64,000 bases of DNA from positions 34,488,737 to 34,552,736 of the forward strand of contig CP137672.1 of NCBI GenBank assembly GCA_037976565.1. Reading direction: 5' to 3'. Positions 52,463-64,000 of this stretch are shown here, one piece after another. Under the pieces are notes generated by a model that had not been told where the DNA came from, searched no databases, and worked only from the letters and a program-made list of their open reading frames with translations. This DNA comes from Mesocentrotus franciscanus (Eukaryota; Echinodermata; Echinoidea; Camarodonta; Strongylocentrotidae). The position numbers were made by a program, and so were the translations under genes. Position 1 is the first letter of the stretch, and each line of letters starts with the position of its first letter.

Positions 52463-55340
52463 CGCCTATATATGGGAAAGGGTCTCTGGTGTATACATGT
52501 AAACTGCCTTATGATTGTTGTTGTGAGTTGGTGAGACTTAACTGAAAGATATAATTTGCTGATAGCTACACACAGTGAGCTTGCTGCGTGGTTGAGTCTT
52601 TGTTTGGGAATTTCATGCTGTCACAGACATGTAGCATGTCCAGATGACAGAAGATGTTTGTCCAAGATTTTGCTTATAAGTGAGATGTTTTACATGAATT
52701 CTTAGAAAGGCCTGAGCATGCAACGCAGAGTCACACACACACACAATTATTCTGACCATCATGTATCCAATTCTTTTCTTGTTAGCAATTAGCAATGTTT
52801 TGAGTTTGTGTAAGCCTCTACTCAGACTAGGCAGTAACTAATATTATTCAGGGTATAATATTACTTCTCAAATTTGATTAGCCTGTTTTGGTCGATGGGA
52901 AAAATACTTTAAACAAAGTTCTGTACAGTCCTATGTAAAAAACCTGCTACACAAAAGAAATTTTGTGTAGCAGTCATATAAAAAATGCATAGCAAATTGC
53001 TATGCGATACCAGGAAAATTATTCTGTTATTTTATGTTATGCTTAATAATGATAATAATAATAATATTGATAATAATAATTCAAAGATGTAACAATTAAC
53101 GTTGATGCTATTTTCACCTTATTCAATTGCAATATATTTTGAAAGGAGTACTTTTTTAATTTATTTTTTCAACTTTTTATTAATATTGGCCATTTTAGGA
53201 AGATTCATGGTAGATTTGAAAACAAATCGTGAACTAAATCATCAAACACTTTCCAGAATCTAAAACATATTCTGTGTGTACAAGCAGAAAAGATGTACAT
53301 GTAATGTTTGAAATGTTAATATTTATATTGTTTATTAACAAAGGAGTCGAAAGAAGGGAAAGGTTTCACCAGAAAAAAAAAGTAGTTCTCAAACTTACAT
53401 TGATACCAAAGTTCTCAATTTAATTTAAGTTTCCAAGCAGTCCACTTTTCACCTGATATTTCATCAAGTTCAAAACACGAAGGAGTTCATCGTAGTGACT
53501 CTCTGTGGGTTTGTTATTAGTATATTGTTCTGTATAACTCTCATGACCATCTTTGTCATATTAGGACATTTCCGCAAGTCTGATTTACATGAAATTTCAT
53601 GTCTTTTTATTTGAATGCTTCCCGAGTCCTTTCGTGGTCCATGAATGTTATGACCGGGTGCCAAATCTTTGCACAGATTATTTAATAATCGCCTTTTGGT
53701 TCTCCTACAACTAATGTTGATGCAAATGTAGATATGTAAGAATACTTTCATACAATAGAGAGAGAGAGAGATATATATATATATATATTTAAACAATTTT
53801 CTGTACATAGTGGATATATAAATGTGTAAATGGCATGTAAATTGGTCAGTGAGAATGACTCCATTCCATTGTGTGAATGGAATACTTATTTGTGTGTGAG
53901 AATTAATTTGCCAGATATGATTGAATGCCTTGTGATCATAATGTACTGTGTACATGTACCTAGATGAATTTCAACTTGAGAGAGACTATCATTCTTATGA
54001 GGTTCTTGACATTCATATCTGTCATCTTGCTTGTCAAGAGTTTATTCAAATTATTCAGGAACCAAACAAAAAGTAAATCACTCCAATGTATGCAACAATT
54101 GAGAAGAAAAAAAAGACTTCTTGGTCAAATTTATTATTTAATAAAAATAACTGAACATTTCCTTATGTTAAGACGCTCTCTGATCCTTCTATTTTGTTTA
54201 CACTCATTTTTATTCTTCTTTAATTTGGTAAATTAAACAGGTTTAAGGGTTTTCTGGTTCTCATCGGGTGATTTAAAGAGGTATGAATTCAAATAGCTTG
54301 CATGTAGTTATCTAGTAGAGCAAGTGCTAAAATAAAATAAAATCAACAGTACTCAAACTAATATTTGCTAGCCTTCAAGAATCATCCCCTATTATTATTA
54401 CACAATCACCCTTTCGAACCATCTAAACTCACTATGTAACACATGTTCTTGGTACCTGATCTGTTATGTTCATTATGATTATGATAATGATTTATTACTT
54501 TGTTTACAGCAGCCCCACAAGGAATATCCTGTAAAAACAAGAAAGATTTGAGTGTGGCAATATGAGTGTAAACTGTATATTTTTTTTTCAGAGGAATTTT
54601 CAGATTTCCATTAGTAAATCACTCCTACTGTTGGTATCAATTCTGTCTGTGTAACTGTAGATTTCCCAGGTACCATCTAACTATACTGATTATGCACACC
54701 ATCTAAAGGGTTAAATGAAAATAGTGCTGGAGGGAGATTGAAAGCAGACATTGGAACTATAAAGGCTCGTTCATATTTGATGGGGTAAACCGCTACATAG
54801 ATACCGCTACTTTTTTCTTGGTGTGTGTGTAAATGAATGGTAACTGCGCGCAACAAAAGTCCTGCGCCATGTTCACTTAGCTCTGTGTTGTAAGATACAG
54901 AAATATGACATGTATTACACTTAATGTCATCTTTAAAAGGAAATGCTGAGGTTTTACTGGGTCATATCTGAACAAGGCCTGAGAAAGTCTTATATTACTG
55001 AGGGCGCAGTAGCCAGTTACTGGGCATGTAGTTACAGGCACAAGTTATGTTGGATGGTACAATTGCAAGAATTTGGAGAAAGAAAAGAGAAGGTATGATC
55101 ATGGATTAACATTCAGGATTCTGTTTAATGTCCAGCTTTGAGTCTAATGAACGATTATCATGATTTTTCTTTTGAATATCGCATTATGTGACACATTTGT
55201 ATCAGAGAGAAACATTGACCCCAAATCCTTTTGGCTGGTGGTAAAGGTTAAGGTATACTCGTGCTTATATGATCATGATGATGAATCCCTTGATGTAGAT
55301 TGCAATTAATTGAAATTCTGACATATGGCTTATAGTTTTT
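52463..55340 (+). other. MNT: MNT 3' untranslated and downstream sequence
   Basis: No coding frame is supported. A CACACACA tract lies at 52733-52744. Overlapping AATAAA signals occur at 54331-54341. Another AATAAA followed by GT-rich sequence is at 60101-60106, so the transcript end is uncertain. Confidence 0.45.
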
Positions 55341-55870
55341 GTCTCGCCTGCGTAGCAAAAAGCGAGACATAGGCGCCGCGTTTCCGGTGGCGGCGGCGGC
55401 GACGGCGTCAACATCAAAACTTAACCTAAGGTTAAGTTTTTGAATTGTTAATATAATTTTGAAAGTATAAGGTCCTATTAAATAAAACTTGGACTAAAGG
55501 GTTATCAAGTATCCCCAATCATGTGAGGAAAATTTCAGGTCACAAAGTCAAGGTCAAAGGTCATTTCAGGTCAACAAACTTAGACTATGTTGTGGCATCA
55601 TCATCAAAAACTTAACCTGAGGTTAAGTTTTTGAATTTGTAATATAATTTTGAAAGTATTACTTCTTATTCTGGTCTGGAAACTTAGACTTTGTTGTGGC
55701 ATCAACATCAAGATTTTGAAATTTTAGCCTAATTTCAAAAGTGTTTGTTCAAATTCCATGAAACTTGTACCCAAGGGCTATCAAGTATCACAAATCATGT
55801 GACACAAATTCCAGGTCACAAAGTCAAGGTCAAAGGTCATTTTAGGTCAGTAGACTTGGATTATGTTCTC
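55341..55870 (+). repeat. Composite repeat with GTCTCGC hairpin and AGGTCAAAGGTCA blocks
   Basis: It starts with the hairpin GTCTCGC/GCGAGAC (55341-55368), then a GGCGGC-rich stretch, two near-palindromes CTTAACCTAAGGTTAAG-like (about 55420 and 55611), and two blocks with AGGTCAAAGGTCA (55551-55563, 55827-55839). It resembles a diverged tandem array about 275 bp apart. Noncoding. Confidence 0.65.
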
Positions 55871-58800
55871 AAAATTTAATATGAGAATTAATAAATAAAT
55901 TGTTGTTATTTGTTCATATTTCATGAAAGTAAATATTCGAATCATTCGAGTACTTTCCCATGAATATTCTAATAGTAATTTTAGTATTCGATCCCAGGCC
56001 TAGTATGTACATGATCAGTTACAGCTAGGTGACAATATTGATGTTTCGATAATATATATTGGAGTATATCTCATAATAATGTTCTCATTATGCTAATGAG
56101 ACGTGATGTGATGTAGATGGGCTTTACCTTCCAATTGTTTTTACACAAAATGCTGAAAATCCTCTTTTCTTAAAAAGTTTATTAGATAACTTTATTTGTA
56201 AATTACTGACAAGCATTGAAACATTTATAGTCTTACCCATACACTAAATCTCATTATATTGTATTCTTATGATACAGTAAATAATTATTCTGATGATTCA
56301 TAATCAATATTCACTTCAAAATGCTTATTATATTCAGAGGATTTCATTTTCGGGGGTCTGCAAATGGGCCACCCTGCCTATAAAAATAATGTCCCAACCT
56401 CAATTTTTCATCATATCGAATTGCGTAATGCTGAATTGCGTAATGCAGGCGAGACCGCCGAGAGCGTTTCACTTGTTTGTTACGTGGAGGTGATTTTAGA
56501 GGATTACCCATCCTGCCCACACCACCCACCTTTGTCTATGTTAATCTTATTCCCTTTTCTACAATTAGCATTTGCTTGCATTGAGGCTATATACTTTCTG
56601 TGACGATGTAAAAACAAACAGCCATTTTTAACCTGTACATAGAAATATGATAAACTACTTTGAAAGTTGACCTTCCACATGCCTTACAAGTCTAGAGAGT
56701 ATCTGCCTCATTTAAACTATTGATATGTAATATTTCATTCTATTTTTGTGTTATTTATTGGTATCGTTGCACACTTCATCCAAATGTTGAAATATCTAAA
56801 TAATTTTGATTGGTAAGGCATTGCAATGGGATAGTCAGGAGAAAAATTATGATTATGGCTTAACCAAAAAAAAAATTAAAGAAAAGATGGCACTCATATT
56901 TCTTGAAATCATGATTTTGTAATAAAAATGTGACTGAAGTTGGGTTTCAAGTTCATCATAGACATGTATTGTCACCATTGAAGGAAAATTCAACCCTGAT
57001 GGTTAGTTGTTATGAGTTACAGCAGAGTATACCTGGGGAAACAGCTTAGTGAAATCTCTGAATAATTATGAGATTGTGAAGCTTTAGATCCCTGGCATGG
57101 GAATTTCAGTTAGGTAAATCTGTGATGTAAGATTATGAAATGTAAGATAACTCCCCCATTGTTTCTTTAATTTGGCTAGAAATATAATTGTTCTCAATTT
57201 TATGTAGGGTTTTATACTTGGAGATCATGTGACTAATTGCTTTTTATTATATATTTGTGAGCCATGTCCCAAGGCATAATATAGTTGCAGATTACTTGTA
57301 TTTCACTATACTGTACATGTACAAACTAAAATGCAATAGTTAAACTATTGTAGAACAGGGTGAGTTGGAATGAAATTGAATTCATGTTTTGGCATTTTTC
57401 TGTTCGGACCTTTTTGATTTCTTTTGTTCATTGAATACTAAATAGAATAGGGTGTGTATCATTCCTGGGGAAAAGCAGTTATGTCACAATCCCAAATTTG
57501 TTCCATTTAGACAGATGTTCCATGAACCTCATTTTATAGTACATGTATATTATCTCACTTGTTTAAGATTCTCATGCACTCAAACTCTCTTTCCAAATTA
57601 CAATTTTTTACTCTGATATGCTTGCTTTCATCCACATCGACTTATGATAAAGGATGGATTCCCCGTACAGTTCCATATTGACCATCTCTTTATTTTTTCT
57701 TGTATAAAACTAACAAAATTACTTGAAGTGTGGTAATTTGATGATAGGATGATGTAAGAGGAAAAAGAAGTTTGTTTGTTGGACAATACTTAAAATCTTC
57801 ACAATTTTGCCAAAGAAAAGATCACCAATGAGTTGTTATGCACTTTAAAGTAAAAGCAAATCTTATGGCTTATCATTACATGTATGAAGTTTTTGCTAGA
57901 ATTGGAATTTGGAAAATTAAACAGGTAATTCCCTGATGTAATGCCATTTGCCTACCTCTCTTAAATGCGAGCAAGATATACAATCATTCAGAGCAAATCT
58001 TCTCTATCAAGAAGAAATGATCCATTGTTTTGTGTGGCAGAATACTGCTTGTTAGGATTAATACATTTTAAATGCATGGACGTTCTGTAACTAGATCACC
58101 ATAGTAGTACTGCCGAAAGATGTTTACGCAAGTTTATAAATCATGGATGGCTAAAACTGTGTCACGTATGGGGGTTAGCTAAGAATGAGGACAGTACATA
58201 CTCGATCAGCAAATTATTCCTGAATTCTAGAAAGATGAACGTATATTTGGAAGCATAATGATTCTTTTTTTTGTGTAATGGCTGATATAGACCATGATCT
58301 CCTTGTTATGCTGCAAATCGCATGGTAGTAGAGAAAATATCAAACTTTTCTTAAAACAAAATGTACTGTCTAGATGTTGGGGACAAAATCTGAAAGGTTT
58401 ATTGAAGTCAAATTTAGACGAGTGGTGACACAAATGGATTTTATTTATTTAATTTTTTTATTTTTATTTACTCCTCTTGTTGAGATGAAAACAATGATTT
58501 TGGACTTTGGAGTTATCTGTAATATGCAGGACAAATAGAATTCTCATTGAACATGTTTTGAAAAACATGGATCATCCTCATGAGGCCAAATTTAAGTTTT
58601 GTTTTTTGAATTGTCAGGATGTTTTCCTCTGAAGAAGACATATAAAATAATCCCACTATTACAATTTCATGGACATATGACGTTTAATTTTTTTGTATGG
58701 GATCTTTTAAGGACTTTCCGTGTAAATTTATGTTAAGGAGACCAAATAATAGGCATTACACTGCGTATTGAAAAGAAATCCTGTCTGGTTTCATATTGGG

Positions 58801-60110
58801 TAAATGTGCTATAAACAATCTTAAAATTAATTCAGTAGGTCAAGGTGGATTATTATTGTGCCTTTCATGAATTAGAATTCATTGTGAACTGGTTTGCAAC
58901 TCATATATTTCATTAAATTTGATTTTCCTAAAACAACTGTACATAATCTACAATTTTACATTGCTCAAATGCTGTTGAAAATTTAATGACACAATTCACT
59001 CTGAATATGTTAACACATAAACTGGATTCTAGTAACATTTTGAAGTTTACTAGTGTCAGGTTTTGGTGAAACTGCTAAATTTACTGTGTCCTTGTTTGAA
59101 ATTCGTTATTTGTAAATCTCTCTGGAAAAGATGGTTACCGGTATTGTTAAATGCTATCTTGTAGGAGGTAAATCATGCTCTGTAAAATTGAACAAAGTTT
59201 TTATTTTCTTAATACGCCATCACGATGATAATCATTGGAAATCACTACTTATTACCCTCCATACTTTTTTGTGTAAATTGGAAGATACAGAATTTGATTG
59301 TGTAGGAGGTCTAAGGATGAAAGAGAATATTAACAGGGTTACTGAGTGCTTGCTGCAGTTTGTAAAGAAAGAATGAAAAAATATATATATACATATAAAA
59401 AATAAGTCTCACATTACTTTTTTTACCTAAATGTTGTATACTTTTTATTTTTCAAGAGATATGTTGTTTAATCTAGTTTCTCTTTCAGTTTGAAATCAAA
59501 GTCTCTGATTTTAATAACAACATTGTTGATCCTAATGTCTTAAATATCTTGTTTTGTTTAATTTGCTGTACCACATTTCCCAAGTTCGCTCAAAATAGTT
59601 GCCATAATTCCTTATCTAAATTCAATCTACAATTTGTGATGTTCAATGATAATAGAGTTGTCCAGCACTGGAATTAATGTACACAAGAATTCATTTGAAC
59701 CATTGCGAAATTATAAATCAGTTAGACATTTAAATTTAAATTTCATATGTGTCTCTTTGACTAGTTATATTTGAGAGCCAGAAAGATTGTCTAAGGTAAG
59801 CCTGACTATGTACCTAGCTTGCATCCTGTCTATTAGAATCCAATTAACTTGTTCAAAGAAGTGAATGTAATATTACATGATGAGTAATCTAAGGAAGAAG
59901 CATCCATATGTTTAATTTCTCGGTTCAAAGTTTGTATGAGAATACATGTGTGAAGAGGTCTATTCTCTGTTCAAGGAATTTTGTTATGAGAATGAAGTAG
60001 TCTCATTCCAGACTGATATGTACATTGCTGCATGATGATTACAGAGTGTAAGATTATCTTGTACAGTATCTATATTATGTGTATGTAATACACACCTGAA
60101 AATAAAGAAA
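55871..60110. other. AT-rich sequence downstream of MNT
   Basis: No gene, strong repeat or RNA is recognised. AATAAA occurs at 56921-56926 and 60101-60106. A frame at 59131-59376 has no recognisable content. Confidence 0.5.
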
Positions 60111-63100
60111 AAGATGTAATTTTTCTATCAAACAGAGACATTGTGTCGGGTAACATTTGTTTTTCTGTCGTAATTAGATATTTTATGATTCAATACTTAT
60201 CTCTCCATTTTGTTTTTTTAATTGGACAATTACCCTCAGATACAAGTATTCAGAATTATCAGGATAGAACTAGAAAATCAGAGAAACATACATGTGTTAT
60301 ATGGAATGTTTGAGAAAATCAGACAAAAAAATATATGAATTATGAATTTAAGAAAGTCATGACAGCATGGCCAATGGCAGGTTTCCTGATTTGTCTACCA
60401 AAGGTAAATTCCTGTGTAATTGTAAAATCTTCATTTGAACAGAATTCCTCCTTTAAAACCTCATCATAAAATGGACTTTCATACTCCACTCCTGCTCAAC
60501 TCAATATACATACTTATGAAACATTAGAAACAAATACAAGTCTAGTAAGTAAAAAAAAAAACGGGACCTTCATTTTTTTTTTGTCCACACAAATGGATTT
60601 TAATAGTATTGCACAAATTCACAGTCCATTTCAAACATACAATGGACGATAAAGTCTTCATCTCATTCAGAAATCATATACACTACATGACTGTTTACAA
60701 TGGAGACGGGCTCTGTTGTACATAGGTACTACGGGTAGTTTTAGATACCAAATCGATTATATCAAGACAATTATGTACAATCCTCAAAAATATGAATCCG
60801 GTGATCCGATTGTGTGCATGGATGTGTGTTCGGAAAATGTAACAATATGGAATGAATTATTCATAGAGAAGAGCATCAAAATAGCTCAATGTATCGCTTA
60901 AGCTTTAAAATCTTTCAGGTTGCGCATCAGATTTCCATGTTGGGAGATGAACTGAATATAAATGAGCTCCTTTTTCTTGGAGTAGATGCAATTTTAAAGA
61001 GAATAAAACTAATTTATCCCAGTTGAACTGAAGCCAAGCAACACCTAACTTTAAGAGAGAACCGATTAATGATAGTTCTACACAATGAACTACATTATAT
61101 TCACGCCCTTTTCTGTTACTATGAGAAGTGGAAGCTGTTGCATCATTACAGCACATGCAAGATATCGCATCAAGATGTGATTACATATTCATAAGATATG
61201 GGCAGAACAGATATGCCCCATTAGGATTTTATTTCTATACTTCTTCAGTATTAAAATCCTACACTTCTTAATATGTTATTCTTTACAAAAAGAAGCAACC
61301 ATCCAATACAGTAAATTTCATATATTTCTCATTAGAAAACACCCAAAATATATCCAACAACTCAATGCATTCTTTTAATGTTCAATATGGGCAGGCTTTT
61401 CTGAGAAACTGTCATAAATTTTCTTAGCCATAGGTGAATTTGTAAGTTGGTTTACAAACTGTTCATCTTACACATATCATATTTCCTAATTTCCTGAACT
61501 AGGGCATAAATGTTGAAAACATGATGCTGGAGAGATGAGAATACAATGAATATTAAAAAATGTGTAATGGAGCAATTGACAAACCTACACAATTTGGTGA
61601 TGTAAGTTTTTTTAATCTTTTGGGAATAGATGTTCTCCAAAAAGTCATCTCTGATTTGTCAGAATTTCTTATTTCAAGTAATAGTGGCTTCCTTTGAAAC
61701 CTTTCGTATAAGTAGGGCAGAAATATTAAAAACAGGAAGCTGGCTAGAGAAGAATAGAATTGAGTAATCATTGCAAACCCACAAAATTTGGTGATGTAAG
61801 CCCGTTTTTGAGTACACAGGTTCTCCACTATCGATGAATAATTCCACCTCGCCAATTTTCCATGAGCGCCAAAGGGCGTGAAAACAATCAGTCATGACAA
61901 ACGGGACCTTTGCTAGCTAATAATACTAGCCTTCTGATACCCATTGATTAATGAATGGAGTATAGCTACAGATGTTGCTATGGCAATTCATCAATCGGGG
62001 GATGACCTCTCCATCCTTCCTTGTTACCACATAAAATAACCTTTTGCTTGATTAGCAATTTTGTTTCTTTCTTTCTCATTCCTAATCTTTTCTTTGCAAA
62101 TAGACAGACAAGGGTCTATATGTTAATTTGCTATTTTACCCTCCTCTTCTCTTCAAAAAATGATAAAGATGAGGGCCTTGTGTTTATAGTGCAAGGGGAG
62201 GGAGGGGTCACACCCCTTATAATCAGCCCTGTCTACATACATGTATTCACCTTTATTTGGCTTACTGAAGCCTAATCTCAGAGAGGGGAAAAGTGTGTGT
62301 ATGTGCAGGGGGTTCTGCCCAATATCACCATTATGAAGACTCTATGTAGAAGATGAAATCATCATCATTTGTTTCTTCATTATTGATAAAAGATGGAGAA
62401 AGAGAAATTTAACATTTGGAGACTGACTTAACAGTGTGATTATGTTCAATATGGTGCAAGTATCATCCACATTATTAACATGCCGTCTGACATGAATTCA
62501 CAATGATTAATTACTTTGTTAACAAAACAAAAAATATTTATTTCAACAAAACATACATATGAATACCATTTCAAATTCAATTTTAACAACAGTTTAGATA
62601 ATACATTCATACTAAAGTATAACATTTTCTTTGCACAGGTTAATTTACTTCTTTATTGATATCATATAAATAAATGGAATAAAGCAAATACACACTTTAA
62701 CTCAAATATGAACTTAAGATGATCTCACAATACAGTATCTTACACATTTATATATTGATGGTGTTCACAGATGAGAAGGTGATATTAATAAAATTATGAT
62801 TGGTTGTAAATTATGTGCATAGAGCAATACTATCTTATGACAACTTTCATGAATCGTGATTCAACTTATTTAATTTCATTGGTTTTGAGCCACACATATT
62901 CCACTGTGAGTTTGATTTCCTCTCATTTTATGGGGGGTAGCTTAATACTGAAATCAATCCCCCTTCCTGAAATGCACCAATACAGGCAACAGAAAAAGAA
63001 AAACAAATCTTGTAATTTTGTATAAAATTTGAAACTTGCATGCTGACATGGTGCATATATATTTCATGTGGCATTTTTATATTTCTTTTAGAATTAAAAA

Positions 63101-64000
63101 ATAAATAAATAAACTTGTGAACTTTGCATCCTAAAACATAATTTTTCATGAAATGATGTTTCCACAGAACCCTCATCAATAACATGAGATAGTAAGTTCC
63201 TTGTATCTAAAAATAAATTCATTATCCAACTTTTATGTACTCATTATTTGTTTTATACAGATATACACAGCATATCCACTGTAAAGCATGAGACATACAT
63301 ATAGACTTAAGCTATGCCTATGACACAAGTCAGATCATGCTAAAGATTCATATATGTCTTGACTCAATACACAAGAGATTGAACTTAAGGTACACAATGT
63401 GACTAGAAAATCTGTTTACCTTTGATAAATCAATTCTTTTCTAATTATTCCATTTTCTTTATAACATATATGTACATACAACAGCTTAAGCACATGACTA
63501 GCAACTCTTTACACCAATAGTACTTTTGAGTTAACGATGCTATTTACAATCTTAGATTTTGAACACCACTTGTTTACTCAGAACTCTATTTTTATTTTCT
63601 ATTTACAGCAAGATAATATTTTCTCTTATAATACACACTTAGGGGCATTCGACTGAATGGATGAACTTTGACTCGTGCTATAAAATATGCTATAAAAGAT
63701 AAATAAATACTTAATGATATTTGGCTCTGCAAGTATATCAATAATAGACACTTCAAATTAAATAGACAAGGAATATAACTTTGAAAAATACTTTTTTTGC
63801 ACATACTTTTAAAGTTTGTCTCTAAATAAAGCTTTGACATTTATGGTCTTCCTATGTCACAGACATGTGCCTCATTACACAAAATATAAGCCCTAAGTAC
63901 AAGTTGCCATAATAATTAGTAACTCGGAGATAACTCCATAATCCTTACACCTTTACACCAATAATCAGTAAAATAAATTAAAAACCAGTAAAAATACTGG
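60111..64000. other. AT-rich intergenic sequence to the right edge
   Basis: I see no supported gene. A diverged tandem duplication lies at about 61461-61830. The rest is AT-rich single-copy-looking sequence that could be a 3' untranslated region of a gene beyond the window, which cannot be tested here. Confidence 0.5.
61461..61830. repeat. Diverged tandem duplication, about 200-bp unit
   Basis: AATTTGGTGATGTAAG preceded by CAAACCTACAC or CAAACCCACAA occurs at about 61580 and 61780, and upstream parts (GAAAACATGATGCTGG versus AAAAACAGGAAGCTGG) also align. Copies are clearly diverged. Confidence 0.6.

Noticed and set aside
59131..59376. 81-codon plus-strand frame downstream of MNT
   Set aside because: AT-driven composition and no recognised motif; likely chance in the 3' region.

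Overview
This is a 64 kb piece of an animal nuclear genome. It is AT-rich, its genes have introns with GT-AG borders, and its introns are packed with short inverted-repeat transposons, microsatellites and ACATGTAC-type blocks. The protein sequences are animal, and the repeat style (20-bp palindrome TTCGACTGCGCGCAGTCGAA, repeats rich in TGACCTTTGACC, ACATGTAC blocks) points to a marine deuterostome. A sea urchin is my best guess, inferred from general familiarity and not from any search.

Layout. (1) 243-30300, minus strand: the first 17 coding exons of clathrin heavy chain, residues 1 to about 1021 of roughly 1675. The 3' part of the gene lies off the left edge. All 17 exon joints were reconstructed and keep one frame. 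(2) 30301-33700: the head-to-head intergenic region between clathrin and the next gene. It holds a CG-rich candidate clathrin promoter near 30.65-30.79 kb and several local duplications. (3) 33776-34741, plus strand: an apparently intronless 321-residue gene that I do not recognise, with a clear TATA-Inr core promoter, two CCAAT boxes and a double CACGTG E-box. (4) 34742-41378: its 3' region, followed by a repeat-rich stretch with hAT-type MITEs, tandem duplications and further E-boxes. (5) 41379-52462, plus strand: a complete MNT gene (MAX-binding bHLH-leucine-zipper repressor) in six coding exons, predicted 1028 residues, with an N-terminal SIN3-interaction motif, basic-HLH-zipper and a very long Ser/Thr/Pro-rich tail. 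(6) 52463-64000: MNT 3' untranslated and intergenic sequence with one composite repeat and no gene that I can support.

How the genes relate. Clathrin heavy chain is a housekeeping coat protein; MNT represses genes carrying CACGTG. Six CACGTG sites lie between 33.6 and 41.5 kb, around the unknown gene's promoter and the start of MNT, so regulation by the MYC/MAX/MNT network is a reasonable but untested idea.

Most useful leads: a 30-nt, in-frame, perfectly bordered microexon candidate inside clathrin intron 3; a 42-nt symmetric MNT exon that carries the DNA-contacting basic region, so that skipping it would give an in-frame protein unable to bind DNA; the unrecognised intronless gene; and several transposon families whose ends and target-site duplications can be read directly. 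I saw no bacterial, CRISPR, tRNA or rRNA features.
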